This document shows, in pieces, positions 35,560 to 45,187 of a stretch of 47,026 nucleotides of DNA. The DNA lies in assembly GCA_023512135.1 (NCBI GenBank), contig JAIMAG010000018.1, positions 1 to 47,026 of the forward strand. Reading direction: 5' to 3'. The notes below the pieces were generated by a model that saw nothing but the letters and a program-made list of their open reading frames with translations, made no database searches and was not told the origin of the DNA. Within the stretch, counting starts at the first letter, position 1, and every line of letters starts with the position of its first letter. The stretch comes from Terriglobia bacterium. Lineage in GTDB: Bacteria; Acidobacteriota; Terriglobia; Acidiferrales; UBA7541. The translations under genes were made by a program, and so were the position numbers.

Positions 35560-36975
35560 CTACCCACGGCGGCTCCGGAGGCGGCCCTTGCGCACAAAAC
35601 CTTCGTAGTGGCGCATGACGAGCTGGGCTTCCAATTGCTGCACGGTGTCCATCGCCACGCCCACAACGATCAGCAGCGAAGTTCCACCAAAATAGAACTG
35701 CACGTTCAGCCCGTTCAGGATCCAGTCGGGCAGGTTCTGATCGAACCAGGCCCCGCCCAGCCAGGTGGGCAGGTGATGCAGCTTGATGCCGAACAGCATC
35801 CATTCCGGAATCAAGCAGACCAGGGCCAAATAGCAGCCACCGACAAAGGTCAGACGGCTGAGGATGCGGCTGATGTGTTCGGAGGTGTGCCGGCCCGGGC
35901 GAATACCGGGAATGAACCCGCCGTATTTGCGCATGTTGTCCGCAAGCTCGGTCGGGTTAAAGACGATGCCGACATAGAAAAAGGCAAAGAAGATGATCAG
36001 CGCGGCATAGACGATCATGTGGAGAACTTCGCCGCTGCTGAACATGCGCGAAAATTCGCGCAGACCTGAGAACTGGGCGCCAAACATCAGCGCAATCGTG
36101 CCCGGGAACGTCAGCAGAGAACTGGCGAAAATCGGCGGAATGACGCCACCGGAATTGACCCGCAAGGGAAGATAGGTCATCTGCCCGCCCATAATGCGGC
36201 GGCCGACGACACGCTTGGCGTACTGCACCGGGATGCGCCGCTGACCGCCTTCGACCAGCACAATGAAGGCAACCACGATCACCATCATCAGCAGCAGCGC
36301 ACCCATCGCAATCGGGGTAAAGGCGCCCCAGGCGCGATTGGCGAATTTGTCCAGCAGGTCCGAGATGGCTCCGGGCAGGCCGACGACGATGCCGGCAAAG
36401 ATAATCAGCGACATACCATTGCCGATCCCACGGTCAGAAATCTGCTCACCGAGCCACATGATGAAGGCGGTGCCGGTGGTCAGCGTGAGCATGGTCATCA
36501 GGGTGAAGCCCCAGCCCGGATTCAAAACCAGGCCCTGCTGTTCGATGTTCTGCTGCATCAGGATGCGGGCGATGCCGAAGGACTGAATCAGGCTGAGCAG
36601 AACCGTAAGGTACCGGGTGTACTGCGTGATTTTGCGGCGGCCGAGCTCGCCCTCTTTCTGCAACTGCTCCAGATAGGGCCAGACGACAGTCATCAACTGC
36701 AGGATGATCGAAGCCGTGATGTAGGGCATGATGCCCAGGGCGAAGATGGTCATGTTCGCGAAGTTGCCGCCGCTGAACAGGTTCACGATGGCAATCACGG
36801 AGCCTTCCGCCTGCAGTCGCTGCAGGATATCCCGCAGCAGTTCGGTGTTGATGCCGGGCGTAGCGATGAAGGAACCCACGCGATAGACGGCGAGCAGGGC
36901 CAGCGTAAACAGCACTCGTTTGCGCAGGTCTGGAATCCGGAAAATGTTCTGAAACGCTTCGATGAACCGCTTCAT
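35560..36975 (-). CDS. secY: Preprotein translocase channel subunit SecY
   Basis: The 471-residue protein has ten predicted membrane helices. It begins with the RIPDLRKRVLFTLALLAVYRVGSFI stretch. YLTVLLSLIQSFGI and the GIGNGMSLIIFAGIV plug-side signature follow, and IRPGRHTSEHI is in the C-terminal half. It is somewhat longer than E. coli SecY (443 residues). With SecA (11033-13915) it forms the Sec pathway. It lies between rplO and adk as in most spc operons. Confidence 0.96.
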   Translation of the reverse strand: MKRFIEAFQNIFRIPDLRKRVLFTLALLAVYRVGSFIATPGINTELLRDILQRLQAEGSVIAIVNLFSGGNFANMTIFALGIMPYITASIILQLMTVVWPYLEQLQKEGELGRRKITQYTRYLTVLLSLIQSFGIARILMQQNIEQQGLVLNPGWGFTLMTMLTLTTGTAFIMWLGEQISDRGIGNGMSLIIFAGIVVGLPGAISDLLDKFANRAWGAFTPIAMGALLLMMVIVVAFIVLVEGGQRRIPVQYAKRVVGRRIMGGQMTYLPLRVNSGGVIPPIFASSLLTFPGTIALMFGAQFSGLREFSRMFSSGEVLHMIVYAALIIFFAFFYVGIVFNPTELADNMRKYGGFIPGIRPGRHTSEHISRILSRLTFVGGCYLALVCLIPEWMLFGIKLHHLPTWLGGAWFDQNLPDWILNGLNVQFYFGGTSLLIVVGVAMDTVQQLEAQLVMRHYEGFVRKGRLRSRRG

Positions 36976-36996
36976 ACCCGGTTTCCCACAGCCGTG

Positions 36997-37440
36997 CTAG
37001 GACAACCGCTCGATGCGCCCGCCCGCACGGACGATCTTCTGCTCGGCGGAGCGGCTGAAGGCATGCGCACGCACCAGCAGCGGGGTGTTCAGCTCGCCCT
37101 CGCCGAGAATTTTCACCGGCCGACGCGAGCGGCGGACCAGCCCCCGGGCCCGCAGCGCCTCCGGCGTGACGGTTTCGTTGGCGGCAAAGGCGTTCAGCAT
37201 CCCGACATTCACCACCGCAAAATCGGTGCCGAACGGATTGTTGAAGCCGCGTTTGGGCAGACGGCGATGCAGCGGCATCTGGCCGCCTTCGAACCCGAGG
37301 CGGCGCGAATACCCCGTGCGGGATTTCTGTCCCTTGTTGCCCCGGCCGGCGGTCTTGCCCAGCTTCGAGCCGATGCCGCGGCCGACGCGGACTTTCCGTC
37401 GGCGCGAGCCGCGCGGCGGACGCAGTTCGTAGAGTTTCAC
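36997..37440 (-). CDS. rplO: 50S ribosomal protein L15 (uL15), GTG start
   Basis: The 147-residue protein begins MKLYELRPPRGSRRRKVRVGRG and has GRGNKGQKSRTGYSRRLGFEGGQ, the uL15 core. The start is GTG at 37440, overlapping the rpmD stop as GTGA. It is a late-assembly 50S protein near the 5S RNA region. Confidence 0.95.
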   Translation of the reverse strand: MKLYELRPPRGSRRRKVRVGRGIGSKLGKTAGRGNKGQKSRTGYSRRLGFEGGQMPLHRRLPKRGFNNPFGTDFAVVNVGMLNAFAANETVTPEALRARGLVRRSRRPVKILGEGELNTPLLVRAHAFSRSAEQKIVRAGGRIERLS

Positions 37441-37631
37441 GATTCCACCTCAACCAGATGACGCACTTTCTGAATCATGCCCCGGATGGCCGGCGTATCC
37501 GGCCGTTCGACGACCTGATGCAGGCGCCGCAGGCCCAGACCGCGAATCGTCTGGCGCATATCCTGCGGGCAGCCAATGAAACTGCGTACCCAGCGGATGC
37601 GCAAGGTGCCGGACTTTTTCCTGGCCATCAT
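37437..37631 (-). CDS. rpmD: 50S ribosomal protein L30 (uL30)
   Basis: The 64-residue protein has the uL30 pattern: LRIRWVRSFIGCPQDMRQTIRGLGLRR with conserved IGCP, then TPAIRGMIQKVRHLVEVE. Two adjacent ATG codons (37631, 37628) make the start uncertain by one residue. Confidence 0.94.
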   Translation of the reverse strand: MMARKKSGTLRIRWVRSFIGCPQDMRQTIRGLGLRRLHQVVERPDTPAIRGMIQKVRHLVEVES

Positions 37632-37632
37632 T

Positions 37633-38169
37633 TCAAGCGCTCAACTCCTCTGCCGGCTTGCCCCGCAATTCGGCCACCTGCGCCGGATCCTTCAGCTTCA
37701 ACAAGGCGTCGAAGGTAGCTTTGATGACATTGTGCGGGTTCGAGGTGCCGATGCTTTTTGTCAGCACGTTCTGGATGCCGGCCACCTCCATCACCGCACG
37801 CACCGGTCCGCCGGCGATGATGCCGGTGCCTTCCGGCGCGGGCTTCAGCAGCACCTGTCCGGAGCCGTAATGGCCGAGGACCTGGTGCGGGATAGTGGTG
37901 CCCTTCAGGTTCAATCGGATCAGGTTTTTCTTGGCCTGCTCGACTGCTTTCCGGATGGCCATGGGCACCTCGCGCGCCTTGCCCATGCCGAAGCCCGCAT
38001 GGCCGCGGCCGTCGCCCACGACGACCAGCGCGGTGAAGCTCAGATTCTTGCCGCCCTTGACCACCTTGGTGACGCGGTTGATCGACACGACCTGGTCTTT
38101 CAGATCCGCGGGGTTGATGGTGATCTGGCGGCGAACCGAAAGTGTTTGCTTGAGCACGTTTTTGGGCAT
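37633..38169 (-). CDS. rpsE: 30S ribosomal protein S5 (uS5)
   Basis: The 178-residue protein contains the S5 double-stranded RNA-binding fold ([35 protein letters not shown]) and the C-terminal domain with [13 protein letters not shown] and [13 protein letters not shown]. It contributes to decoding accuracy. The gene starts two bases after the rplR stop. Confidence 0.96.
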   Translation of the reverse strand: MPKNVLKQTLSVRRQITINPADLKDQVVSINRVTKVVKGGKNLSFTALVVVGDGRGHAGFGMGKAREVPMAIRKAVEQAKKNLIRLNLKGTTIPHQVLGHYGSGQVLLKPAPEGTGIIAGGPVRAVMEVAGIQNVLTKSIGTSNPHNVIKATFDALLKLKDPAQVAELRGKPAEELSA

Positions 38170-38171
38170 GG

Positions 38172-38552
38172 CTAGAACTGCAACCCCGCTTCCCGGGCAG
38201 CATCGGCCAGCGCCTGCACGCGGCCGTGGTATTTGTAGCCGCCACGATCGAAAACAACCCGTTCGATGCCGGCGGCGCGGGCCCGTTCGGCCACCACGCG
38301 GCCGACAATTTTGGCCGCGGCAACGTTGCCCCCGTTGCGCACCTGCTGACGCACCTGGCGGTCCAGAGTCGAAGCCGAAACCAGTGTGCGTCCGGTGCGG
38401 TCGTCGATCACCTGCGCATAGATGTGCTTGAGCGAACGGAACACCGCCAGCCGCGGCCGGTCCGCGGTACCCGCCACGCGGCGGCGCACACGGCGATGGA
38501 TTCGCAGCCGATGCGCGTTGCGCGAAATTTTGCGAATGGGCAGGTTCGCCAC
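38172..38552 (-). CDS. rplR: 50S ribosomal protein L18 (uL18)
   Basis: The 126-residue protein shows the uL18 core [29 protein letters not shown] and the end [26 protein letters not shown]. It binds 5S rRNA together with L5. The order rplF-rplR-rpsE is standard. Confidence 0.96.
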   Translation of the reverse strand: MANLPIRKISRNAHRLRIHRRVRRRVAGTADRPRLAVFRSLKHIYAQVIDDRTGRTLVSASTLDRQVRQQVRNGGNVAAAKIVGRVVAERARAAGIERVVFDRGGYKYHGRVQALADAAREAGLQF

Positions 38553-38571
38553 TGCTGCACTCCTCTCTGGA

Positions 38572-39114
38572 TTAGCCGCCGGTCTTCAAGGTTGCCTTGC
38601 CGGCCTTCTTCTTCAAACGTTCACCGGTCAGCCGAATACCCTTCTGTTTGTACGGGTCGGGCGGACGCAGCGCACGCAGGTTGGCGGCCACCTGACCGAC
38701 CAGGGCCTTGTCCGCGCCGGAAACCACCAAGTGCGTATTCTTTTCGACAGCGATCTGCACGCCTTCCGGAATCGGGAAGACGACCGGATGCGAGAAGCCC
38801 AGGCTGAGCACCAGCGAACGGCCCTGCAGATCGGCGCGGTAGCCGATCCCGACGATATCGAGCTCTTTTTTGAAGCCCACAGTGACGCCCTGGACCGCAT
38901 TGGCCACCAGGGCGCGAGCCAGACCGTGGGCGGCCTTGAATTGATCGTTCTGGCGCACGGCGACCAGTTGGCCATCCTTCTGCTCGAAGCGGATGCCCTG
39001 GGGCACCCGCACGCTCAGGCGTCCCTTGGGCCCCTGAACCACGACGGTGTCCGCGCCCAGCTCAACCTTGACGCCCTGCGGCAGAGGAATCGGTTTGCGT
39101 CCGATGCGCGACAT
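38572..39114 (-). CDS. rplF: 50S ribosomal protein L6 (uL6)
   Basis: The 180-residue protein begins [12 protein letters not shown] and has the two related L6 folds, with VVQGPKG in the first and the [10 protein letters not shown] signature near the C-terminus. It lies close to the sarcin-ricin loop where elongation factors bind. Confidence 0.96.
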   Translation of the reverse strand: MSRIGRKPIPLPQGVKVELGADTVVVQGPKGRLSVRVPQGIRFEQKDGQLVAVRQNDQFKAAHGLARALVANAVQGVTVGFKKELDIVGIGYRADLQGRSLVLSLGFSHPVVFPIPEGVQIAVEKNTHLVVSGADKALVGQVAANLRALRPPDPYKQKGIRLTGERLKKKAGKATLKTGG

Positions 39115-39123
39115 GACGACCTC

Positions 39124-39522
39124 TTACCAAACCTCACAAATCAGCTCGCCGCCCACGCCGGCCTTGCGGGCGGCGCGTCCGGTCATGATTCCCCGCGGCG
39201 TGCTCAGGATACTGATGCCCATGCCGCCGACGACCGGCCGGAGGTCGGCTTTGCCGACGTAGACGCGCCGGCCCGGCCGGGAAACACGGCGCAGAGCAGT
39301 GATCACGCTGCGGCGGTCGGGCGTGTACTTCAGGAAAACCCGCAGGATTTTGCGCGGCCCGCCTTCGTCCACCAGCTTGTAGGTGGCGATGAAGCCCTCC
39401 TCCTTGAGGATGCGGGCAATTTCCACCTTGAGTTTCGACGCGGGGATTTCCACGCGCGGCAGGCGCGCGCGGGTGGCGTTGCGAATCCGCGTCAGCATAT
39501 CGGCGATGGGATCGGTCTGCAT
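39124..39522 (-). CDS. rpsH: 30S ribosomal protein S8 (uS8)
   Basis: The 132-residue protein begins [19 protein letters not shown] and ends with the S8 signature [29 protein letters not shown]8 binds helix 21 of 16S rRNA and in E. coli represses spc-operon translation at rplE; I did not see a matching mimic in the rplX-rplE gap. Confidence 0.96.
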   Translation of the reverse strand: MQTDPIADMLTRIRNATRARLPRVEIPASKLKVEIARILKEEGFIATYKLVDEGGPRKILRVFLKYTPDRRSVITALRRVSRPGRRVYVGKADLRPVVGGMGISILSTPRGIMTGRAARKAGVGGELICEVW

Positions 39523-39538
39523 GCGTGCATTGCTCCTG

Positions 39539-39724
39539 TTACCAGCTGGCCTTGACTACGCCCGGAATTTCCCCGCGCAGGGCCAGACTGCGGAAACAGA
39601 TGCGGCAGAGCTGGAATTTGCGCAGGAATCCGCGGGGGCGTCCGCAGAGGCGGCACCGGTTGCGCCAGCGCACCTTGAACTTCGGCTTCTTTTTCATCTT
39701 TGCGAACTGTGCCGTTCGAGCCAT
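39539..39724 (-). CDS. rpsN: 30S ribosomal protein S14 (uS14), zinc form
   Basis: The 61-residue protein [20 protein letters not shown]... carries the zinc ligands Cys24, Cys27, Cys40 and Cys43 (CRLC, CRIC). It is the short type Z form. The start at 39724 has GGGAGG about 11 bases upstream; a 12-residue longer reading is not needed. Confidence 0.96.
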   Translation of the reverse strand: MARTAQFAKMKKKPKFKVRWRNRCRLCGRPRGFLRKFQLCRICFRSLALRGEIPGVVKASW

Positions 39725-39756
39725 CTTCGCTTCGTCCTCCCGCCCGGCTCTGCCGC

Positions 39757-40299
39757 TCACCCGCGCAGGGGCACGCCGAGCAGTTTCAGCAACTCACGCC
39801 CTTCCTCATCGGTGCGGGCCGTGGTCGTGATGGTGATGTTCATTCCTTTGATCTTGTCCACCCGGGTGTAATCGATTTCGGGAAACACGAGCTGATCCCG
39901 CAGGCCCAGGGTGTAGTTGCCGCGGCCGTCAAAGGAGTGCTGCGGCAATCCCTTGAAGTCGCGGACGCGGGGCAGGACGATGTTGCAGAGCCGGTCGAGA
40001 AATTCGAACATGCGCTCGCCCCGCAGCGTGACGCAGCAACCGATGGGCATGCCCTTGCGAATTTTGAAATTGGCAATGGACTTTTTCGCCCGGGTGACGA
40101 TCGGCTTCTGACCGGTGATCAGGGCCAGTTCCTGCACGGCCACGTCGAGCAGTTTGATGTTCTGACTGGCTTCGCCCAGGCCGATATTCACGGTGATTTT
40201 CGTCAGCCGGGGCACGGCCATCCGGTTCCGGTACTGGAACCGCTTCATCAGGGCCGGCACGACCTCGGTGCGATAACGCTGATGCAATCGGCTGAGCAT
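39757..40299 (-). CDS. rplE: 50S ribosomal protein L5 (uL5)
   Basis: The 180-residue protein begins [21 protein letters not shown] and has [32 protein letters not shown] and the [21 protein letters not shown] ending. It binds 5S rRNA and the P-site tRNA. AGGA lies seven bases before the ATG at 40299; long upstream readings overlap rplX and rplN and are not real. Confidence 0.96.
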   Translation of the reverse strand: MLSRLHQRYRTEVVPALMKRFQYRNRMAVPRLTKITVNIGLGEASQNIKLLDVAVQELALITGQKPIVTRAKKSIANFKIRKGMPIGCCVTLRGERMFEFLDRLCNIVLPRVRDFKGLPQHSFDGRGNYTLGLRDQLVFPEIDYTRVDKIKGMNITITTTARTDEEGRELLKLLGVPLRG

Positions 40300-40322
40300 G
40301 CTCGGTTCCTGTTCCTCCGCGA

Positions 40323-40718
40323 CTACTTGTCCAGCGTGGCGCCGCAGCGCTTGCAGGCGCGGAAGCGGGCCACGATTTTTTTGCGCTCGATCTCGGTTCC
40401 ATCGGCGCGGGTCACCCGCACTGTGCCCCATTCGACCTGGTGCGCGACGCGAGTCGGCTTGCCGCAGGCCGGGCAGATGACCATGACATTGGAAACATCC
40501 ATGGGGGCCTCGCGTTCCACGATGCCGCCCTTGATGTTTTTCGCCGGGTTCGGCCGAGTGTGCCGTTTGATCAGGTTGGCATGCTCGACCGTGACCTTCC
40601 GGCGCACCGGGTCTACGGAGAGCACGCGGCCGGTCTTGCCGGCGTCGCGGCCAACCAGCACGCGCACCTGGTCGCCCTTGCGGACGCTGAGTCTGGTTCG
40701 AATCGGTTCGCTGCGCAT
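40323..40718 (-). CDS. rplX: 50S ribosomal protein L24 (uL24) with zinc-ribbon C-terminus
   Basis: The 131-residue protein has the KOW motif ([21 protein letters not shown]). Its C-terminal part includes two C-x2-C pairs (Cys82/85, Cys122/125), which probably bind zinc. I chose ATG 40718, since GGAAG is about 10 bases upstream; a GTG at 40727 is too close to that site. It initiates 50S assembly at the 5' domain of 23S rRNA. Confidence 0.94.
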   Translation of the reverse strand: MRSEPIRTRLSVRKGDQVRVLVGRDAGKTGRVLSVDPVRRKVTVEHANLIKRHTRPNPAKNIKGGIVEREAPMDVSNVMVICPACGKPTRVAHQVEWGTVRVTRADGTEIERKKIVARFRACKRCGATLDK

Positions 40719-40720
40719 CG

Positions 40721-41089
40721 CTACCACACTTCCGGTGCCAGAGAGACGATTTTCGTAAACTTCTTTTCGCGCAGTTCGCGCGCGACCGGGCCGAACACGC
40801 GGGTGCCGATGGGCTCACCCGCTTCGTTGATCAGCACCGCGGCGTTGTCGTCGAAACGGATGTAGGTGCCGTCGCGGCGGCGATGTTCTTTGCGCATGCG
40901 CACCACCACGGCACGGACCACCTTGCCTTCCTTGATCGGGCTATCCGGCGCCGCTTCCTTCACCGACGCGGTGACCACATCGCCGAGACCGGCGCGGAGG
41001 CCGACGTGGCCGCCGACCGGCAGAATACACATCAGCCGGCGAGCGCCGGAATTGTCCGCTACGGTGAGCCAGGTTCGCATGCCGATCAT
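40721..41089 (-). CDS. rplN: 50S ribosomal protein L14 (uL14)
   Basis: The 122-residue protein has the uL14 pattern [41 protein letters not shown] and [33 protein letters not shown] lies six bases upstream of the ATG at 41089. It is the docking site for RsfS and part of the inter-subunit bridge. Confidence 0.97.
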   Translation of the reverse strand: MIGMRTWLTVADNSGARRLMCILPVGGHVGLRAGLGDVVTASVKEAAPDSPIKEGKVVRAVVVRMRKEHRRRDGTYIRFDDNAAVLINEAGEPIGTRVFGPVARELREKKFTKIVSLAPEVW

Positions 41090-41109
41090 GGCGTACCTCC
41101 CTGCCCAGC

Positions 41110-41403
41110 TCAGAGCACCCGCGTCGAGCGGGAGAGGATTTCGACCAGTCGCCAGCGCTTCAACCGGGACAGCGGCCGCGTCTCCACAATGCGCACGGTG
41201 TCGCCGGGGCGAGCCTCGCCGTGCTCATCGTGCGCATAGAATTTCTTGTGCACGCGGATGTAGCGCCCGTAGAGCGGATGCCGCACCGTACGGGTCACCT
41301 GCACGACGATGGTTTTCTGCATCTTCGTGCTCGTCACCACGCCGACTTTCGATTGTCGCGGCCGGCGCGCGGGCGCCGGAGCCGTTCCGCTGGCTTCAGC
41401 CAT
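41110..41403 (-). CDS. rpsQ: 30S ribosomal protein S17 (uS17)
   Basis: The 97-residue protein has the family core [31 protein letters not shown] and [13 protein letters not shown]. About 17 Ala/Pro/Arg-rich residues precede the usual start, and its gene overlaps rpmC by 8 bp. It binds the 5' domain of 16S rRNA. Confidence 0.96.
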   Translation of the reverse strand: MAEASGTAPAPARRPRQSKVGVVTSTKMQKTIVVQVTRTVRHPLYGRYIRVHKKFYAHDEHGEARPGDTVRIVETRPLSRLKRWRLVEILSRSTRVL

Positions 41404-41620
41404 TCCGTTTCTTCTCCCGGGCTGCCGCGAGTTCTCGTTCCCGCAGCAGGGTTTTCACGCGGGCCAGGTCTTTGCGCGCCTGGCGCAGTCGTTTCAGGCT
41501 TTCCGCCTGACCGCTGACAAGCTGGAAGCGGAGACGAAAAATCTGCTCGTAGAGTTCCCGCTCCTGTGCGGCCAGCTCTTCCGTTTTCAGTTCGCGCAAC
41601 TGATCGATGCGCCGGGGCAT
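41396..41620 (-). CDS. rpmC: 50S ribosomal protein L29 (uL29)
   Basis: The 74-residue, all-helical protein has [30 protein letters not shown] and [14 protein letters not shown], typical of L29 at the exit tunnel rim where SRP and trigger factor bind. The start shares one base with the rplP stop (TGATG). Confidence 0.95.
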   Translation of the reverse strand: MPRRIDQLRELKTEELAAQERELYEQIFRLRFQLVSGQAESLKRLRQARKDLARVKTLLRERELAAAREKKRNG

Positions 41621-42036
41621 CAGAATTCCTCCGCGCGGCTGACAAATTTGGTCACGATCGGCAGTTTGTGGGCCGCCAGTTGCATGGCTTCGGCGGCGGT
41701 TTCCCGATCCACGCCCGCCATTTCAAACAGGATGCGGCCGGGTTTGACCACGGCGACCCAGCGCTCCGGCGGCCCTTTCCCTTTGCCCATGCGCGTTTCG
41801 GCCGGCTTTTTCGTGTAGGGCTTGTCCGGGAAGATGCGGATCCAGAGCTTGCCGCCCCGCTTGATGAAACGCGTGATGGCCACGCGAGCGGCTTCGATTT
41901 GCCGGTCGGTGATCCAGGCCGGCTCAAGCGCCTTCAAGCCGTATTCGCCGAAGGCGAGCGAGCCGCCGCGCCAGGCCTTGCCCTTGCGCCGGCCGCGCTG
42001 CTGCTTGCGGTACTTAACTTTTTTCGGCATCAACAT
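41620..42036 (-). CDS. rplP: 50S ribosomal protein L16 (uL16)
   Basis: The 138-residue protein begins [19 protein letters not shown] and has [39 protein letters not shown] and [23 protein letters not shown]. It positions tRNA in the A site. GAGG lies about eight bases before the ATG at 42036; a start two codons later is also possible. Confidence 0.96.
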   Translation of the reverse strand: MLMPKKVKYRKQQRGRRKGKAWRGGSLAFGEYGLKALEPAWITDRQIEAARVAITRFIKRGGKLWIRIFPDKPYTKKPAETRMGKGKGPPERWVAVVKPGRILFEMAGVDRETAAEAMQLAAHKLPIVTKFVSRAEEF

Positions 42037-42067
42037 GGCGAAATCCTCAACCCTCCGCGCCGCCCGG

Positions 42068-42754
42068 TTACGAAGCGGGCATCAAGGTCGTGCCGGGTTC
42101 GGGCTCCCGACGGCCCCGCGGGCCGCGTTCCGGGATATTTTCACCCTGATAGATCCAGCACTTGACGCCGATGACGCCGTAGGTCGTGTAGGCCTCGGCG
42201 AAACCGTAATCGATCTCCGCACGAAGCGTCTGCAGCGGCAGCCGACCCTGCAGGTACCACTCCTTACGGGCAATTTCCGCACCGTTCAGACGACCCGCCA
42301 CGCGCACCTTGATGCCCTTGCAGCCAAACCGAAGCGCGGAATCAACCGCCTTGCGCATGGCGCGGCGGAAGGCGACTCGCTTTTCCAGTTGCAGGGCAAT
42401 GGATTCGGCCACCAGTTGTGCGTCCAGTTCCGGTCGATGCACTTCCTGGATGTCGATGTGCACTTCGCGGCGGGTGCGCGCCTGGATTTCATTTTTCAGC
42501 TTGTCGATTTCCGATCCCTTCCGGCCAATGATGATGCCGGGACGGGCCGTGGCGATGCGAATGACCAGTTTGTTGGCGGCGCGTTCGATGTCGATCCAGC
42601 TCACACCGGCCGAACGCAACCGCGAACGCAACTGTTCGCGCAGGCGCAGGTCTTCATGGAGCAACTCGGCGTAGTCCCTTCCGGCAAACCAGCGCGAGCG
42701 CCAGGTTTTGTTGTAGCCGAGCCGGAATCCGTAGGGATGAGTTTTCTGCCCCAA
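42068..42754 (-). CDS. rpsC: 30S ribosomal protein S3 (uS3), TTG start
   Basis: The 228-residue protein has the N-terminal [21 protein letters not shown], the KH domain ([19 protein letters not shown]) and the C-terminal domain ([20 protein letters not shown]). The family's first residue maps to a TTG at 42754, with AGGAGGAGG six bases upstream. That site lies immediately after the rplV stop. Confidence 0.95.
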   Translation of the reverse strand: MGQKTHPYGFRLGYNKTWRSRWFAGRDYAELLHEDLRLREQLRSRLRSAGVSWIDIERAANKLVIRIATARPGIIIGRKGSEIDKLKNEIQARTRREVHIDIQEVHRPELDAQLVAESIALQLEKRVAFRRAMRKAVDSALRFGCKGIKVRVAGRLNGAEIARKEWYLQGRLPLQTLRAEIDYGFAEAYTTYGVIGVKCWIYQGENIPERGPRGRREPEPGTTLMPAS

Positions 42755-42767
42755 AGCCTGCCTCCTC

Positions 42768-43298
42768 CTACTTCTTCTTTTTCGTTTTCTTGCGAGCTGG
42801 CGCGGTGCGTTTGCGCTGCTGTTCGGCCATCCGCTTGCGAACCTTCTTGACCGCGCCGGCGACACCTTTCATCGCTTCGGCTTCGGCCGCGGCCGCGGCG
42901 GCGCGCTGCTGGGCGGCGCGTTCCTGTTCGGCCACCGCCACCAGAATGTGGCTCGTCCGGCGCTGGTAGCGGTAGGCACGGCCCATCGGGGCCGGGCGGA
43001 TGCGCTTCCAGCGCGGGCCTTCATTCACATAGCATTCCGCCACATACAACTGATCCACGTCGAGCGCGGCACCGGCCTCTTCGGCTTTGCGTTCGGCGTT
43101 GGCCAGCGCGCTGCGCAGAACCTTTTCGATATCGCGGGCCACGCGTTTCCGAGTGAAACGGAGAATCTGCAGCGCCTCTCCGACGCGGCGGCCGCGAATC
43201 AGATCGATCACCAGACGGGCTTTCTGCGGCGAGACCCGCACATAGCGGGCCAGCGCGCGCGCCGAAAGTGCCGTGGTTGCCAGCGTTGCGGTTGCCAT
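42768..43298 (-). CDS. rplV: 50S ribosomal protein L22 (uL22) with long Lys/Ala tail
   Basis: The 176-residue protein has the uL22 core ([23 protein letters not shown] and [25 protein letters not shown]). It is about 60 residues longer than the E. coli protein because of a C-terminal extension rich in Ala and then Lys, ending KKTKKKK. L22 lines the peptide exit tunnel; the extension would reach solvent or rRNA. Confidence 0.96.
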   Translation of the reverse strand: MATATLATTALSARALARYVRVSPQKARLVIDLIRGRRVGEALQILRFTRKRVARDIEKVLRSALANAERKAEEAGAALDVDQLYVAECYVNEGPRWKRIRPAPMGRAYRYQRRTSHILVAVAEQERAAQQRAAAAAAEAEAMKGVAGAVKKVRKRMAEQQRKRTAPARKKTKKKK

Positions 43299-43301
43299 CG
43301 C

Positions 43302-43613
43302 CTATGCCTTTGCAGCCGGCGCCGGGGCCGGACCGGCAGTTTTTTCCAGCGCCGCCTTGACCGAGTGCCCCTTGAAGGTGCGGGTCGGGGCAAATTCGCC
43401 GAGCTTGTGGCCGACCATCTGTTCGGTGATGTAGACGGGAATGAATTTCTTCCCGTTGTGTACGGCAATCGTGTGGCCGACCATCTCCGGCACAATCGTC
43501 GAGCGGCGCGACCAGGTCTTGATCACTTTTTTTTCATGGCGCGCGTTCATGGCCTCGATCTTTTCCATCAGGTGATCGTCCACGAACGGGCCTTTTTTCA
43601 GCGAACGTGCCAT
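43302..43613 (-). CDS. rpsS: 30S ribosomal protein S19 (uS19)
   Basis: The 103-residue protein begins [21 protein letters not shown] and has [26 protein letters not shown] and [14 protein letters not shown]. The start at 43613 is the conserved one, four bases after the stop of the extra gene upstream. It contacts the A-site finger and S13 in the head. Confidence 0.96.
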   Translation of the reverse strand: MARSLKKGPFVDDHLMEKIEAMNARHEKKVIKTWSRRSTIVPEMVGHTIAVHNGKKFIPVYITEQMVGHKLGEFAPTRTFKGHSVKAALEKTAGPAPAPAAKA

Positions 43614-43617
43614 CGGG

Positions 43618-43953
43618 TTACTCCGCGACGCGACGCAACTTGATCCATTTGGCCCGGCGCACCTTCTGGAAGCCCCGCACCGGTCCGGGGACACGATGCG
43701 AGTGCGGGCAGAACGGACAGACAAACCGCGTGCCCACACCCGCCGGATTTTTTTCGACCAGCACGGCCCAGCCCGGCTTGCACACGCGGAACAGCACCGG
43801 GGCCGGAGGCTCGACCGCCGAGCGCAGCTCAGCGCCCGGTTGCGGTTTCCGCGCGGCCGGTTTCGTCGTTCGCACCGACGCGCGGCGGCGCGAAGAGATT
43901 CGTCGTGTTGCTGTCATCGTCATACCCGTTTCCACCCGCCGCGCCGGGTTCAT
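43618..43953 (-). CDS. Unrecognised 111-residue basic Cys/His-motif protein between rplB and rpsS
   Basis: This gene stands where rplB is normally followed directly by rpsS. The product is very basic. Residues 1-50 look disordered and rich in Arg, Ala and Pro. Residues 51-111 form a compact part with Cys58, then Cys79-x2-Cys82, His84 and His86 ([11 protein letters not shown]) and a basic end ([18 protein letters not shown]). A zinc-binding RNA or ribosome-associated role is my inference. The ATG at 43953 has GGGAG eight bases upstream, at the foot of a perfect hairpin. It ends four bases before rpsS. I do not know a family for it. Confidence 0.7.
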   Translation of the reverse strand: MNPARRVETGMTMTATRRISSRRRASVRTTKPAARKPQPGAELRSAVEPPAPVLFRVCKPGWAVLVEKNPAGVGTRFVCPFCPHSHRVPGPVRGFQKVRRAKWIKLRRVAE

Positions 43954-43964
43954 GGTTTTTTCTC

Positions 43965-43988
43965 CCGTTCGTCCCTCGGGACGAACGG
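43965..43988 (-). promoter_or_regulatory. Perfect 11-bp hairpin abutting the ribosome binding site of the extra gene
   Basis: The arms ccgttcgtccc (43965-43975) and gggacgaacgg (43978-43988) are exact complements with two bases between. On the transcribed strand the 3' arm ends ...AACGG and GGGAG begins within its last bases, so the folded hairpin could hide the ribosome binding site. The T run beyond is too short for a terminator. Confidence 0.7.
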
Positions 43989-44046
43989 CTTGCTGCTGCG
44001 CTCCCCCGATCCCGTCTCGAGGACAGGAGCGCCGTCAACACTGCGG

Positions 44047-44865
44047 CTACTTGCGCCGCTGCACAATCAACCGGTCCGACGGCTTGCGCCGGCGCGTCCG
44101 CGCACCCAGGGTCGGTTCGCCCCAAGGGGTCTGCGGATGATTACCCTTGACGCGGCCTTCGCCGCCGCCGTGCGGATGATCTACCGGATTCATGGCCACA
44201 CCGCGCACGGTCGGGCGGATACCCCGCCAACGCGAGCGACCGGCTTTGCCGTACGAGATGTTTTCATGGTCCAGGTTACCGACCTGACCGATCGTGGCCA
44301 TGCACTCCACCGAAAACTTTCGCACCTCGCCGGAAGGCAGTTTGACCAGCGCCACATCCCCTTCTTTGGAAAGCAACTGAGCCGCCGCGCCGGCCGCACG
44401 CACCAGTTGGCCACCTTTGCCCGGGTACAGCTCCAGGTTGTGCACCTGGGTGCCCGGCGGAATCAGCCGCAGCGGGAGCGCATTGCCGGGCAGAATGTCG
44501 GCACCTTCGCCGGCGAGCACGGTCATGCCCACTTCCAGTCCGACCGGATGCAGGATGTAGCGCTTTTCTCCATCCGCGTAGTGCAGCAGCGCCAGGTTCG
44601 CCGAGCGATTCGGATCGTATTCGACCGCTGCGACGCGCGCCGGAATGCCGATTTTGTCGCGTCGAAAGTCCACACGACGATACTGCCGCTTGTGGCCACC
44701 GCCTCGGTGCCAGACGGTGATTTCGCCGTGGTTGTTGCGTCCCCCGGTGCGCTTCTTGGGCTCCAGCAGCGATTTTTCCGGCTCCTGCTTGGTGATCTCG
44801 CGCTTGTCCAGCACGGTCAGGAAGCGTCGCGATGCGGTGTACGGGTTGAAACTTTTCAGGGGCAT
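44047..44865 (-). CDS. rplB: 50S ribosomal protein L2 (uL2)
   Basis: The 272-residue protein begins [21 protein letters not shown] and has [22 protein letters not shown], and near the end the signature [17 protein letters not shown] needed for peptidyl transfer. It is followed on the transcript by a 93-nt gap, the extra gene and then rpsS. Confidence 0.97.
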   Translation of the reverse strand: MPLKSFNPYTASRRFLTVLDKREITKQEPEKSLLEPKKRTGGRNNHGEITVWHRGGGHKRQYRRVDFRRDKIGIPARVAAVEYDPNRSANLALLHYADGEKRYILHPVGLEVGMTVLAGEGADILPGNALPLRLIPPGTQVHNLELYPGKGGQLVRAAGAAAQLLSKEGDVALVKLPSGEVRKFSVECMATIGQVGNLDHENISYGKAGRSRWRGIRPTVRGVAMNPVDHPHGGGEGRVKGNHPQTPWGEPTLGARTRRRKPSDRLIVQRRK

Positions 44866-44887
44866 GGCGATTTCTCCACCGCGTCCG

Positions 44888-45184
44888 TTACAGATTCTCG
44901 GCGTACTCGATCATCTTTTCGCCCGGGGCCAGCTTCACGTACGCTTTCTTCCAGTCGCGCCGGTACCCCACGGCCAGGCCCCGGCGACGCATTTTGCCGC
45001 GGAAATTGGCCGTGCGCACGGCGGCGACTTTCACCTTGAAGATGCGCTCGACAGCCTGTTTGATCTGCGTCTTGGTGGCTTCGCGCGCCACTTCGAACAC
45101 CACGGTCTGCTGGGTCTCCTTGACCCCCAGACCCTTCTCGGTGATCACCGGCCGACGAAGAATCTGATAGAGTTCCAGCGCCAT
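44888..45184 (-). CDS. rplW: 50S ribosomal protein L23 (uL23)
   Basis: The 98-residue protein has the uL23 pattern [44 protein letters not shown] and [16 protein letters not shown]. It forms the docking site for trigger factor and SRP at the tunnel exit. Confidence 0.95.
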   Translation of the reverse strand: MALELYQILRRPVITEKGLGVKETQQTVVFEVAREATKTQIKQAVERIFKVKVAAVRTANFRGKMRRRGLAVGYRRDWKKAYVKLAPGEKMIEYAENL

Positions 45185-45187
45185 CGT

